NCBI GenBank assembly: GCA_020632715.1
Contig: JACKFA010000004.1
Coordinates: 930,001-994,000 of the forward strand
Length of the DNA: 64,000 nucleotides
Reading direction: 5' to 3'
Source: Deltaproteobacteria bacterium
GTDB taxonomy: Bacteria; Myxococcota_A; UBA9042; PHBI01
In this document: positions 27,072 through 35,951 of the stretch, piece by piece
How the letters are laid out: each line of letters begins with the position of its first letter
Position numbering within the stretch: the first letter of the stretch is position 1
Notes under the pieces: generated by a model
What the model saw: the letters and a program-made list of their open reading frames with translations, nothing else
Told to the model about the DNA's origin: nothing
Databases searched by the model: none
Program-made: the position numbers and the translations under genes

Positions 27072-28916
27072 TCAACCGACGAGTTGCGCCGCCGCGTCCG
27101 CCCGCGTCGTAACCGCGTCCGCACCGCCCGGCGCGCGCGCCTGCAGGTGCCGCGCGAGCATCGCCTCGAGCGCCTGCCCGTCGAGCGGCTTCGGCAGGAA
27201 GTCGTCCATCCCCGCCGCGAGGCAGCGGTCCCGGTCGTCCGCCAACGCGCTCGCCGTCACCGCGATGATCACGGCGCGACCTCGCTCCTCGCCCCGGATC
27301 CGCCGCGCCGCCGCGAAGCCGTCCATCTGCGGCATCTGGCAGTCCATCAGGATCGCGTCGAAGTCCTCGCGCTGCGCGGCCTCGACCGCCGACATCCCGT
27401 CCCCGACGACCTCGCAGCGATACCCGGCGCGCTCGCAGAAGCGCCGCGCCACGAGCTGGTTCACCGGGTTGTCGTCCACGATGAGCACCCGCCCGCCCGT
27501 CGGCGCCCGCCCCGGCCGCGGCAGCACCCGCACCGTCGGCGCCACCCGATCCGGCAGCTCCCGGTGCGCCTCGACCGCCCGCCCGAGCGCCGCCGCCACC
27601 CGCTCCGCCCGCAGCGGCAGGAAGAGCCGCGCGTGCGCCCCGCCCCGCCCGCCGACCTCGACGGCCTCCTCGACCGCGTCCGTCATCAGCACGATCGGCG
27701 TGTCCTGCACCCTCCGGGTCAGCGCGCCGAGCAGCGCCCGCGGCACGACCAGCGCGTCCACCGCGCCCTTCGTGAGCGTCTCGAGCGGCGTGTCCGCCGA
27801 CAGCGGCTCCGGCGTGTGACCGAGGTGCGCCAGCGTCGACGCCAGCGCCCGCGTCGCCGACGGCGCGAGCCCGAGGAGCCCCACGCGCAGCGCGGACACC
27901 GGCGCCGCCGCGCTCTCCGACGCCTCGCGCGCCGCGACCGGCCACGTCACCACGATCGTCGTGCCGAGGCCGATCTCCGACCGCGCGTCCACCGCGCCCC
28001 CGTGGAGCGCCACCAGCTCCCGCACGATCGCGAGCCCGAGCCCCGTCCCGCCGCGTAGCCGCGTCCCCGGGCACTCGCTCTGCGCGAACGGCTCGAAGAT
28101 CCGCTCGAGCTGCCGCGGGTCGATGCCCGTCCCGGTGTCCCGCACCTCGAGCACCAGCGCGCTCGCCTCCGCCGCCCAGGACGCCGAGACCACGACCTCG
28201 CCGCTGTCCGTGTACTTCACCGCGTTGCCGATGAGGTTCGTCAGCACCTGCCGCAGGTGCCGCCCGTCCGTCGCCACGAGCCGCGGCACGTCGAGGTCCA
28301 CGACCGGCCAGCACGCCACCTGGCGCTTCGCCCCGGGCGCCCCCGCGATGGCGCACGCGTCCTCGATGACGCCGCGTACGTCCGTCGGCCCGACCCGCAC
28401 CGCCATCGACCCCGCCTCCACCTTCGCGAGGTCGAGCGCGTCGTCGAGCAGCGCGAGCAGCTCCCTCATCGCGCGCGTCGCCGTCTCGACGCAGACGCGC
28501 TGCTCGTCGTCGAGGCGCGTGTCCCCGAGGAGGTCGAGCATCCCGAGGAGCCCGTTCATCGGCGTCCTCACCTCGTGGCTCATCTGCGCCGCGAAGAGCC
28601 CCTTCGCCCGCGCCGCGCCGTCCGCGCGCGCCGCCTCGCGCTCGAGATCCTCGTTCGCGCGCAGCATCAGCACCTGGTGGCGCTGCGCGATCTCCGTCGA
28701 CCGCGTCGCCATCGCCTCGAGCCGCCGCAGCTTCCGCTCGAGGAAGCGCACCGCCTTGTCGCTCGTGACGAGCTCCGCCGAGGCCGCCGCGAGCGCCTCG
28801 TCGCGCGCCGCGAGCTCCCCCTCGAGCGCCGTGAGCGCCTCGTCGCGCGCGCGCAGCTCCGCCCGCAGCGCCTCCACCTCGGCGCTCCCGTCTCGCTCTC
28901 GCGGGCCCGTGCTCAT
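27072..28916 (-). CDS. Hybrid sensor histidine kinase, soluble
   Basis: A 614-residue hybrid kinase without membrane segments. The first 105 residues are a coiled coil (EVEALRAELRARDEALTALEGE...). Then come the phosphoacceptor His114 (MSHEVRTPMNGLLGM), N-box LTNLIGNAVKYTDS, G1 VRDTGTGID, and G2 GGTGLGLAIVRELV. A degenerate receiver-like segment (about 355-475) precedes a true C-terminal receiver with RVLIVDDNPVNQ, phospho-Asp in ILMDCQMPQMDG and LPKPLDG. It needs a separate Hpt protein to pass on its phosphate. The FIST-domain gene lies directly upstream with a 19-bp gap, so the FIST protein is the likely sensor input. Confidence 0.92.
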   Translation of the reverse strand: MSTGPRERDGSAEVEALRAELRARDEALTALEGELAARDEALAAASAELVTSDKAVRFLERKLRRLEAMATRSTEIAQRHQVLMLRANEDLEREAARADGAARAKGLFAAQMSHEVRTPMNGLLGMLDLLGDTRLDDEQRVCVETATRAMRELLALLDDALDLAKVEAGSMAVRVGPTDVRGVIEDACAIAGAPGAKRQVACWPVVDLDVPRLVATDGRHLRQVLTNLIGNAVKYTDSGEVVVSASWAAEASALVLEVRDTGTGIDPRQLERIFEPFAQSECPGTRLRGGTGLGLAIVRELVALHGGAVDARSEIGLGTTIVVTWPVAAREASESAAAPVSALRVGLLGLAPSATRALASTLAHLGHTPEPLSADTPLETLTKGAVDALVVPRALLGALTRRVQDTPIVLMTDAVEEAVEVGGRGGAHARLFLPLRAERVAAALGRAVEAHRELPDRVAPTVRVLPRPGRAPTGGRVLIVDDNPVNQLVARRFCERAGYRCEVVGDGMSAVEAAQREDFDAILMDCQMPQMDGFAAARRIRGEERGRAVIIAVTASALADDRDRCLAAGMDDFLPKPLDGQALEAMLARHLQARAPGGADAVTTRADAAAQLVG

Positions 28917-28935
28917 CGTCGTGGCGCGCCTCGCC

Positions 28936-30123
28936 TCAGCCTCGCCGCGTCGCGTCCGCGTGGCCGATGGCCACGGCGATGCACGTCTCGTTGTGGAAGC
29001 GCGCCGCGGCGAGCCCGGGCGCGCCGATCTCGCCGTAGCTGTAGAAGCCGATGAACGGCACGTCGCCGAGGCCCTGCGCGGCGAGCTGCGCCGCGATGGT
29101 CTCGCGCTCGCGCGGCGCGTGCGCCCCGAGCACCGTCTGGCGGGCAGCGCAGCTCACGACGAAGAGGAAGTCCACCGGGTCGGGCGACGCCGCGAGCGCG
29201 TCGCGCGTCGAGGCCGCGGCGCCCGAGAGCACCCCCTCCGCGCTCGCCGTGGTGAGCCGCACCACCGCCCCCTCCGGCACGCGCCCCGCCGCCGTGATGG
29301 AGCCCTCGCGCTCGTTCACGAGCAGCACCGTGCGGAGATAGAAGTCGGCGTCGTTCGCCGGGTCCGGGAAGATCGCCATCGGGTGCTCGACCATGCCGGT
29401 CGTCACGATGTCGCCGAACTGCTCCTTGAACACGTCGACCGCCGGCCGGTGGTCGATGGTGCTCACGATGGGCCCGGTCGCGTTCGTGATGACCATGCGC
29501 TGGCCGACCGGGATCCACCCGCTCTGTACGCCGCAGCGCGTCGTGACGTCGCCGTAGAGCGCGAGCGCGACCACGCCGTCCGTGAACGAGCGGCGCCCGT
29601 CGAACTGGTAGGTCGTGTCGAAGTGCCACTCGTCGGTCGTCGTCCCGCCGTAGACCGGCGGCGGGTCGTCGCCGAGCGCCTGGTTCATCGCGTAGATCAT
29701 GCGGTCCATGTCGCCGGCGAGGGGATCGGCGAACACGATGATCGCGGCCGGGGCGCGCTCGCTGCCCGCGAGCAGCGCGGCGACCACGGCGCGACCGCAG
29801 TCCCCGACCGACGCGCGCATCCCGACGGCGGTGGCGACGCGGAAGTCGACCCCCGTGCCGCCGAGGAAGGCGACGAGGATCCCGTCCTCCATGTAGCCCC
29901 GGTTGCTGAACGTGCCGTTGCTCGTGCCGCCGACCACCTCGATGCCGGGGTAGCGGTCGGAGACGGCGCCCAGCACGGCGTCCCGGTCGTAACCCATCGA
30001 GCTCAGCACGATGGCGGCGCCCACCGCGCCGCGCGCGTCCGCCGCGCGCGTCTGGGCGAAGATCTCCTCGAGGGCGTCCTCGAGGTCGATGGCGTCACTG
30101 TGGCCGATGGTGACATGGAGCAT
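28936..30123 (-). CDS. FIST-domain sensory protein (NosP-like), module A
   Basis: A 395-residue soluble protein with FIST_N (for example GGTSNGTFSNRGYMEDGILVAFLGG and IVFADPLAGDMDRMIYAMNQ) and FIST_C (FDGRRSFTDGVVALALYGD, then the closing GFYSYGEIGAPGLAAARFHNET). The ATG at 30123 has GGAGG seven bases upstream; an ATG nine codons earlier does not. FIST proteins bind small ligands; the NosP subgroup binds haem and nitric oxide and controls an adjacent hybrid kinase. The kinase gene follows 19 bp downstream here. Whether this one binds haem cannot be seen. The same FHN motif near the C-terminus recurs in module B. Confidence 0.85.
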   Translation of the reverse strand: MLHVTIGHSDAIDLEDALEEIFAQTRAADARGAVGAAIVLSSMGYDRDAVLGAVSDRYPGIEVVGGTSNGTFSNRGYMEDGILVAFLGGTGVDFRVATAVGMRASVGDCGRAVVAALLAGSERAPAAIIVFADPLAGDMDRMIYAMNQALGDDPPPVYGGTTTDEWHFDTTYQFDGRRSFTDGVVALALYGDVTTRCGVQSGWIPVGQRMVITNATGPIVSTIDHRPAVDVFKEQFGDIVTTGMVEHPMAIFPDPANDADFYLRTVLLVNEREGSITAAGRVPEGAVVRLTTASAEGVLSGAAASTRDALAASPDPVDFLFVVSCAARQTVLGAHAPRERETIAAQLAAQGLGDVPFIGFYSYGEIGAPGLAAARFHNETCIAVAIGHADATRRG

Positions 30124-30309
30124 GCGCGTCCTCCGGGTGTCGGCGATCATCGGGCGCCCTGCGGAGGAGCTTGAGCGCTTCCGGTTACCGACGCGCGGGC
30201 CGCGAGCGCCCGAGCAGGCGCGGACCCCGCCGGAGGTTACAGAGCGCGCGGCCCCGGCGCGCCCGCGCCGGGTTACAGCGACTCACCCTTCTCGCCGTCT
30301 CGCGCGCCG

Positions 30310-33207
30310 TCAGTCGATGGGCACCCGGCACACCGTCCGGTTCGTGCCCGTGCAGCGCACGTCGTTCCAGAAGCCGTCGGGGCGGATCTCCGCGCAGTCC
30401 TCGGCGCCGCCGCCGTCGTTGGGCTCGCGCGAGTTCCAGTTGGTGTAGAGCGCGTCGCTCCCGTCGGTCCAGACGAACGTCCCCTCGACGGCCGCGTCGG
30501 TGAAGCCGATCCACGCCTGCCTCCCCGCCGCGACGAGCTGCGCGGCGTCGTTCTCGTCGGCGCTCGCGATGCTCGCGAGGTCCCCGCCGAGGTCCAGGCA
30601 GACCGCGCGCGCGTCGTCCCAGGAGACCGTCTCGCTCGTGAACCCGAGGAAGCACGCGCTGCCGACCGCCATCGCGGCCTGCGCCCCCGACCCGACGCCG
30701 CAGGGCAGCTCGCAGGAGGCGTCGCAGGCGTCGCCGTCTTCGAGGTTCCCGTCGTCGCAGGCCTCGCTCGGGTCGACGATCCCGTTGCCGCACCCCGAGA
30801 TGGTGCAGTTCACGTCGCAGCCGTCGCCGTCGACGTCGTTGCCGTCGTCGCACTCCTCGATCCCGTTCGGGATCCCGTCCCCGCACAGCGCCCACTGGCA
30901 CACGGTCGCCGGGTTCGTGCTCGAGCAGCTGAGGTCGTTCCACCCGCCCGACGTGAGCTCGCCGCAGCTCTCGTTCGTGCCGCCGTTGGGCTCCCCCGAC
31001 GACCAGTTCTCGTAGAGCGGCGTCGAGCCGTCCTCCCAGACCCAGGTCCCCTCGACGGCGATGTCCGTGAGCCCGAGCCAGAGGCGCACGTTGTTGGTCA
31101 GCGTGAGCAGCGCGACCTCCGTGCCCGCGGAGCGGATCTCGGGGAGCTGCGCGCCATAGTCTTCGCACCGCGCGCTCGCGTCGCCCCACCCGGTGTGGTC
31201 CGCGTAGAGCGTGTAGCAGCCGCTCGTGTCCTCGTAGACCGACACGAAGCCCGTCCCGGCGCCGCAGGGGATCCGGCAGTCGCTCGGGCACGTGTCGAAC
31301 CCGAGGAGGTTGCCGTCGTCGCAGTCCTCGGTCGCGGCGTCGATGGCGCCGTTGCCGCAGCCGGAGGTGCGGCAGTTCACGTCGCAGCCGTCGCCGTTGT
31401 CGTCGTTGCCGTCGTCACACTCCTCGTTCGCGTCGACGTTCCCGTCGCCGCACGTCGGGAACTGGCACATCACCACGACGTCGGTCTTGTCGCAGGCGAT
31501 GTCACCCCAGCCGCTCTCGTACTGCGCGACGCAGTTGCGCGCGGTGTCGTCGAAGGGGTGATCGGTCAGCCACGCCGTGAAGAGCGGGGCGCTGCCGTCC
31601 TGCCACACGAACGTGCCCTCCGCGGCGGCGTCGCCGAGGCCGAGCCAGTAGGTCTCCCCGTCGGCGAGCGCGTCGAGCAGCCCCGCCTGCGTCTCCACGA
31701 CGAGCTTCGGCAGCTGCCCGCCGAGGCCCTCGCAGAACGTCGCCGCGTCGGCCGCCGTCGCGTTCTGGTCGGCGTAGAAGGTGTAGCAGCCGGTCGCGTC
31801 CTCGTAGACCCCGTCGAAGCCGCTCCCGAGCCCGCACGGGACCTGGCAGTCGTTCGGGCAGCGGTCGACGTCGTCGGTGTTGCCGTCGTCGCAGTCCTCG
31901 CTCGGGTCCGTGACGCGGTTGCCGCACCCGGTCGGGGTGCAGTTGGAGTCGCAGCCGTCGCCGTCGACGCGGTTCCCGTCGTCGCACTCCTCGTTGTGGC
32001 TCAGGACGCCGTCGCCGCACGTGTCGTACTCGCAGAGGAAGGCGCGCTGCTCCTCGCAGCTCGCCGGGTACCAGCCGTACAAGCTCATCGCGACGCAGTA
32101 CGTGGCGAGGGTCGCGTCCTCCTCGAACCCGTCGGGCGTGTAGGCGACGGGCTCGCCGTCGTCCCACGTCACGGCGAGCCCGCTGTCGAGCGTGCCCTCG
32201 AGGCCGACCCAGCGCTTGATGTAGTCGAGCTCCCCGCGCGACGCCTCGTACTCGGCGAGCGACGGCAGCGCCGCGAGGTGCGCGCCGAAGTCGGCGCAGC
32301 CCGCCGCGGCGCCGTCCCACGTGGCGTTGGCGTCGTCCACCGCGAGGAGGCAGCCGGTCGTCGTCTCGGCGCCGAACGCGACGCCGGCGACGTCGCAGTC
32401 GACCCGGCACGCCGTGCAGAACGGGCTCGAGCCGCCGTCGCCCTCGTCGCCGTCGTCGCACTCCTCGTCGTTCGAGGGGTCGAGGAAGCCGTCGCCGCAG
32501 CGCGTCTCGACGCAGACCCCGTCGCCCTCGAGGTCGACCCAGCCCGTGTCGCAGAGGCACGTCGCCGCGCCCGCGACGATGGCGCAGGTCTGGTGGGCGT
32601 CGCAGGTCGTGTTCGCGCAGTCGACCGTGCACTCGCCGTCGTCGTCGCCGTCCTGGTAGCCGTCGGCGCAGGCGTCGCACAGGTCGCCGTCGTACTTGTC
32701 GTCGCAGACGCAGGTGAACGCGTTGTCGCCGTCGGTGCAGGTGCCGTGGCCGCTGCAGGTCTGGCCCTGGCACTCGTCGATGTCGACCTCGCAGCGGTCG
32801 CCGTCGTGGCCGTCGTGGCACACACAGAAGACCGCGCCCGTGTTGTCGCTGCAGTCGCCGTAGCCGTTGCACGTGTCGGCGCCGCACGCCTCGGCGCAGA
32901 CGCCGTCGTGATCGTTGTCCTGCTCGCCGTCGTCGCAGGTGACGCCGGTGTCGGCGGTGTCGGCGGTGTCGGCGGTGTCGGCGGTGTCGGCGGTGTCGGC
33001 CGTGTCGGCCGTGTCCTCGACGGTGTCCGGGACGACCGAGGTGTCCGTGACCGTGGTGTCCGACTCGACCGTGTCCGCGCCGACGGCGGTGTCGGAGCCA
33101 GACGAGCCGCCGTCGTCACAGCCCGCGAGGGCCACGAGCGCGACGAGGACGAAGAGGCGAGGGAGCCGCGGAGCGCGGCTCGCGACGTGCGAGAGATGTG
33201 TGTTCAT
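30310..33207 (-). CDS. Multi-C-type-lectin, Cys-rich repeat lipoprotein
   Basis: A 965-residue lipoprotein (lipobox VALAGC, Cys30) starting at 33207 with GAGGAAACC just upstream. A Thr/Asp/Ala stalk comes first, then EGF-like units (about 85-200). Then four C-type lectin-like domains are separated by myxobacterial Cys-rich repeats (CGDGxxxxxEECDDGNxxDGDGCDxxC). The third and fourth lectin domains carry the calcium/sugar motifs EPN (SSGEPNGGTN, SREPNDGGG) and WND (GWNDLSC, FWNDVRC), the mannose-type pair of animal lectins; the first two lack EPN. Probably a surface carbohydrate-binding adhesin, perhaps for prey or matrix. Confidence 0.88.
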   Translation of the reverse strand: MNTHLSHVASRAPRLPRLFVLVALVALAGCDDGGSSGSDTAVGADTVESDTTVTDTSVVPDTVEDTADTADTADTADTADTADTADTGVTCDDGEQDNDHDGVCAEACGADTCNGYGDCSDNTGAVFCVCHDGHDGDRCEVDIDECQGQTCSGHGTCTDGDNAFTCVCDDKYDGDLCDACADGYQDGDDDGECTVDCANTTCDAHQTCAIVAGAATCLCDTGWVDLEGDGVCVETRCGDGFLDPSNDEECDDGDEGDGGSSPFCTACRVDCDVAGVAFGAETTTGCLLAVDDANATWDGAAAGCADFGAHLAALPSLAEYEASRGELDYIKRWVGLEGTLDSGLAVTWDDGEPVAYTPDGFEEDATLATYCVAMSLYGWYPASCEEQRAFLCEYDTCGDGVLSHNEECDDGNRVDGDGCDSNCTPTGCGNRVTDPSEDCDDGNTDDVDRCPNDCQVPCGLGSGFDGVYEDATGCYTFYADQNATAADAATFCEGLGGQLPKLVVETQAGLLDALADGETYWLGLGDAAAEGTFVWQDGSAPLFTAWLTDHPFDDTARNCVAQYESGWGDIACDKTDVVVMCQFPTCGDGNVDANEECDDGNDDNGDGCDVNCRTSGCGNGAIDAATEDCDDGNLLGFDTCPSDCRIPCGAGTGFVSVYEDTSGCYTLYADHTGWGDASARCEDYGAQLPEIRSAGTEVALLTLTNNVRLWLGLTDIAVEGTWVWEDGSTPLYENWSSGEPNGGTNESCGELTSGGWNDLSCSSTNPATVCQWALCGDGIPNGIEECDDGNDVDGDGCDVNCTISGCGNGIVDPSEACDDGNLEDGDACDASCELPCGVGSGAQAAMAVGSACFLGFTSETVSWDDARAVCLDLGGDLASIASADENDAAQLVAAGRQAWIGFTDAAVEGTFVWTDGSDALYTNWNSREPNDGGGAEDCAEIRPDGFWNDVRCTGTNRTVCRVPID
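32948..33010. repeat. 9-bp tandem repeat in the lipoprotein stalk
   Basis: Seven copies of GTGTCGGCG or GTGTCGGCC in a row, coding on the minus strand for the stalk repeat Ala-Asp-Thr. Copy number could change without breaking the frame. Confidence 0.85.
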
Positions 33208-33271
33208 GGTTTCCTCGTAGCAGCCGGGGGACGCATCGAGCAAGATCGATACCAGCCGCGCTCCCCGCGCG

Positions 33272-34066
33272 ATGACCCGAGACCAAAGCGAGCCCCGCAT
33301 GTCGACCGACCTCGTCCGCGCCACCGTCACCGACGGCGTGCTGCACCTCCAGCTGAACCGCCCCGACAAGAAGAACGCGCTGACGCGCGCCATGTACACG
33401 GCCCTCGCGGACGCCCTCGACGCCGCCCGCGTCGACCCCGCGCAGCGCGTCGTCCTCTTCTCGGGCGCCGGGAGCGCCTTCTCCGCTGGCAACGACATCG
33501 CCGACTTCGCCGCCTCCCGCGGCCGCGTCGACGAGGTCGCCCGCTTCATCGGCCTCATCGTCGACTACCCGAAGCCGCTCGTCGCAGCCGTCCACGGCGC
33601 CGCCATCGGCCTCGGGACGACCATGCTCCTCCACTGCGACCTCGCCTGGGCCGCCCCCTCCGCGCGCTTCAAGACCCCCTTCGTCGACCTCGGGCTCGTC
33701 CCCGAGGCCGGCTCGAGCCTCCTCATGCCGCGCGCCTTCGGCTACGTCCGCGCCGCGCAGATGCTGCTCCTCGGCGACACGCTCGACGCCGACACCGCCG
33801 CCGCCTGGGGCCTCGTGAACGGCGTCGTCCCCGAGGCGGATCTGCTCGCGGTCGCCACGGCCGCCGCGCGGAAGCTCGCGACGCGCGCCCCCGCCGCCCT
33901 CCGCGCCGCGAAGGCGCTCATGCGCGGCAACATCCGCGCCGAGGTGCTCGCCGCCGTGCAGGTCGAGGGCGACCGCTTCAAGGAGCACCTGACCTCCCCC
34001 GAGGCGATGGAGGCGCTCACCGCCTTCATGCAGAAGCGCGCCCCCGACTTCTCGCGCTTCGAGTGA
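33272..34066 (+). CDS. Enoyl-CoA hydratase/isomerase family protein
   Basis: A protein of 264 residues (or 255 if it starts at the ATG at 33299; neither start has a strong ribosome site). It is of the crotonase fold: LNRPDKKNALTRAMY near the N-terminus, oxyanion loop FSAGNDIADF, and VHGAAIGLGTTMLLHCDLAWA, then FVDLGLVPEAGSSLLMPR with the Glu expected in the active site. It acts on acyl-CoA thioesters by hydration or double-bond isomerisation. The last 50 residues form the helical trimerisation part. No other beta-oxidation gene is adjacent, so the pathway is unclear. Confidence 0.92.
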   Translation: MTRDQSEPRMSTDLVRATVTDGVLHLQLNRPDKKNALTRAMYTALADALDAARVDPAQRVVLFSGAGSAFSAGNDIADFAASRGRVDEVARFIGLIVDYPKPLVAAVHGAAIGLGTTMLLHCDLAWAAPSARFKTPFVDLGLVPEAGSSLLMPRAFGYVRAAQMLLLGDTLDADTAAAWGLVNGVVPEADLLAVATAAARKLATRAPAALRAAKALMRGNIRAEVLAAVQVEGDRFKEHLTSPEAMEALTAFMQKRAPDFSRFE

Positions 34067-34145
34067 TGGTGACATCGGGCGCGCGCTGGCCGCTGGCGCC
34101 CGCCGCCGCGGCGGCGCAGAATGGGGGCAGCCGAAGGAGGCAGGT

Positions 34146-34550
34146 ATGAGCTGGATCATGCCGTCGGTAATCTTCCTCGGGCTCGTTCTCGCCATGGGGT
34201 TCGCGGCGGTCGCCGCCCGGCGCATGCGCGTCCGCCGCGCCGAGCGGCTCGCGCGCGCGCGCCCCGCGAGGGCCGTCGTGCTCGCCCACGCGGCGCGCGG
34301 GATCCGCGTGCGCGGCCCGTGGAGCGCGCTCGAGCTCGAGCTCGAGGTGCACCCGCCCGAGGGGCACAAGTACGTCGCGAAGACCTGCTGGGCCGTGCTC
34401 GACGATCAGGCGCCGGCGCTCGCGCCCGGGCAGCCGGTCGCGGTGAAGGTCGACCGCGAGGACCCGCAGGTCGTCTTCCCCGACGTGCACGACGCCCGCT
34501 ACTCCTGGTCGGGCGCGACGCAGATGCGTAACCGCCCCGTCCCGGGCTGA
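34146..34550 (+). CDS. Small membrane-anchored protein of unknown function
   Basis: A 134-residue protein with a strong ribosome-binding site (GAAGGAGG) before its ATG. One transmembrane helix (residues 4-24) is followed by a basic stretch (RRMRVRRAERLARARPARA) that should keep the rest in the cytoplasm. The soluble part is a small beta-rich domain with VHPPEGHKYVAKTCWAV and GQPVAVKVDREDPQVVFP, reminiscent of DUF3592/SHOCT-type membrane-linked modules, but I cannot name it. It lies between a hydratase gene and the REC-EAL gene. Confidence 0.72.
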   Translation: MSWIMPSVIFLGLVLAMGFAAVAARRMRVRRAERLARARPARAVVLAHAARGIRVRGPWSALELELEVHPPEGHKYVAKTCWAVLDDQAPALAPGQPVAVKVDREDPQVVFPDVHDARYSWSGATQMRNRPVPG

Positions 34551-34612
34551 TCGAGCCGCCCGTAACCGCGCGCTGACCTCGGCCAGCGCGACGCGCGTTC
34601 GGTTCCCGCGGG

Positions 34613-35932
34613 ATGAACATCGCGCGATCGCGGCTCAAGTCGCGCGCGTCGGCGACCGTTGATCGACCTCGGATGTCGTGCACCTTTCCCGGCCTTCGTG
34701 TGCTCATCGTCGAGGACGACGCCCTCCAGCGGCGGGTCCTCTGCGCGCGCGTCGCCGACATCGGCGTGGCCGCCGTCCTCTCGGCCTCGGACGGCCACGA
34801 CGCCCTCCGCGTCATCGCCGAGAACCCGAGCGTCAACGTCATCATCTCCGACCTCGACATGCCCGGGATGGACGGCCTCGAGCTCGTCCGCCAGCTCGCG
34901 CGCCGCGGCTCGCGCGCCGCCGTCGCCCTCCACTCCGCGATGGACCCCGAGCTCCTCGCCTGCGCCGAGCTCATGGTGCGCGAGCACCAGCTCAAGTTCC
35001 TCTCCATCCTCGAGAAGCCGGCCGCCGAGCTCGGGATCCGCCGGATCCTCGCGCGCGCCTGCCGCACCCTCAGCACCAAGACGCGCGCGCCCCGCGCCGC
35101 CATCGCCGAGGGCGACGTCCACGCCGCCCTCGAGTCCGGCGCCTTCGTCCCCTACTTCCAGCCGCAGGTGCGCTTCGCCGACGGCCGCGTCGTCGCCGCC
35201 GAGGCCCTCGCGCGCTGGCCGCAGCCGGGCGGCGGCTTCATCGGGCCCGACGCGTTCATCCCGGTGCTCGAGAGCGCCGGCCTCATGCCGGCCTTCACCT
35301 GGCTCATGTTCGACAAGGTCCTCGCCGCCACGGCCGCCTGGCAGCGCGCCTTCCCGGGCGTCCACGTCGCGGTGAACCTCTCGCTCTCGTTCCTCGCCCG
35401 TGACGCCGTCGCCGAGCAGGTCACCGCCCTCTGCGAGCGCCACGGGGTCGCCCGCGCGTCGGTCGTGCTCGAGATCACGGAGACGGTCTCGATGACCGAC
35501 GTCGCCACCTGCCTCGAGAACATCGCGCGCCTGCGCATGCACGGCTTCACGCTCTCCATCGACGACTTCGGCACCGGCTACTCCTCGCTCCTCCAGCTCG
35601 TCCGCGTGCCGAGCCAGGAGATCAAGCTCGACCGCTCCTTCGTCGCCGGCGTCATCCCGGGCTCGCGCGCGGCCCTCCTGCTCGAGGCCACCATCGACAT
35701 GGCCCGGAAGCTCCGCATGACGTCGGTCGGCGAGGGCGTCGAGAACCACGCCGAGTGGGCCTTCCTCGAGGGGATCGGCTGCGACGTCGCGCAGGGCTAC
35801 TTCATCGCGCGCCCCATGGCCGAGGCCGACTTCGCCCGCTGGCTCGAGGACCACGGCGGCGTCTGGAGGCTGCCCCCCGAGCCGGGCGCCGAGCCGGAGC
35901 CGCAGATCGCCTGCCTCGAGCGCGCCCGCTGA
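34613..35932 (+). CDS. REC-EAL response regulator, c-di-GMP phosphodiesterase
   Basis: A 439-residue protein. The receiver domain (about 27-150) has VEDD, phospho-Asp80 (IISDLDMPGMDG) and Lys in LEKPA. The EAL domain (about 165-420) has the catalytic set: EALARW, NLSLSF, EITET, DDFGTGYSSL, IKLDRSF, GEGVE and QGYFIARPM. That predicts an active enzyme hydrolysing c-di-GMP when the receiver is phosphorylated. An alternative ATG at 34673 would trim 20 residues; neither start has a clear ribosome site. FIST and hybrid kinase genes follow at 19 and 16 bp, so it is likely the output of that module. Confidence 0.93.
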   Translation: MNIARSRLKSRASATVDRPRMSCTFPGLRVLIVEDDALQRRVLCARVADIGVAAVLSASDGHDALRVIAENPSVNVIISDLDMPGMDGLELVRQLARRGSRAAVALHSAMDPELLACAELMVREHQLKFLSILEKPAAELGIRRILARACRTLSTKTRAPRAAIAEGDVHAALESGAFVPYFQPQVRFADGRVVAAEALARWPQPGGGFIGPDAFIPVLESAGLMPAFTWLMFDKVLAATAAWQRAFPGVHVAVNLSLSFLARDAVAEQVTALCERHGVARASVVLEITETVSMTDVATCLENIARLRMHGFTLSIDDFGTGYSSLLQLVRVPSQEIKLDRSFVAGVIPGSRAALLLEATIDMARKLRMTSVGEGVENHAEWAFLEGIGCDVAQGYFIARPMAEADFARWLEDHGGVWRLPPEPGAEPEPQIACLERAR

Positions 35933-35951
35933 CCGAGCCACCAAGGAACCC

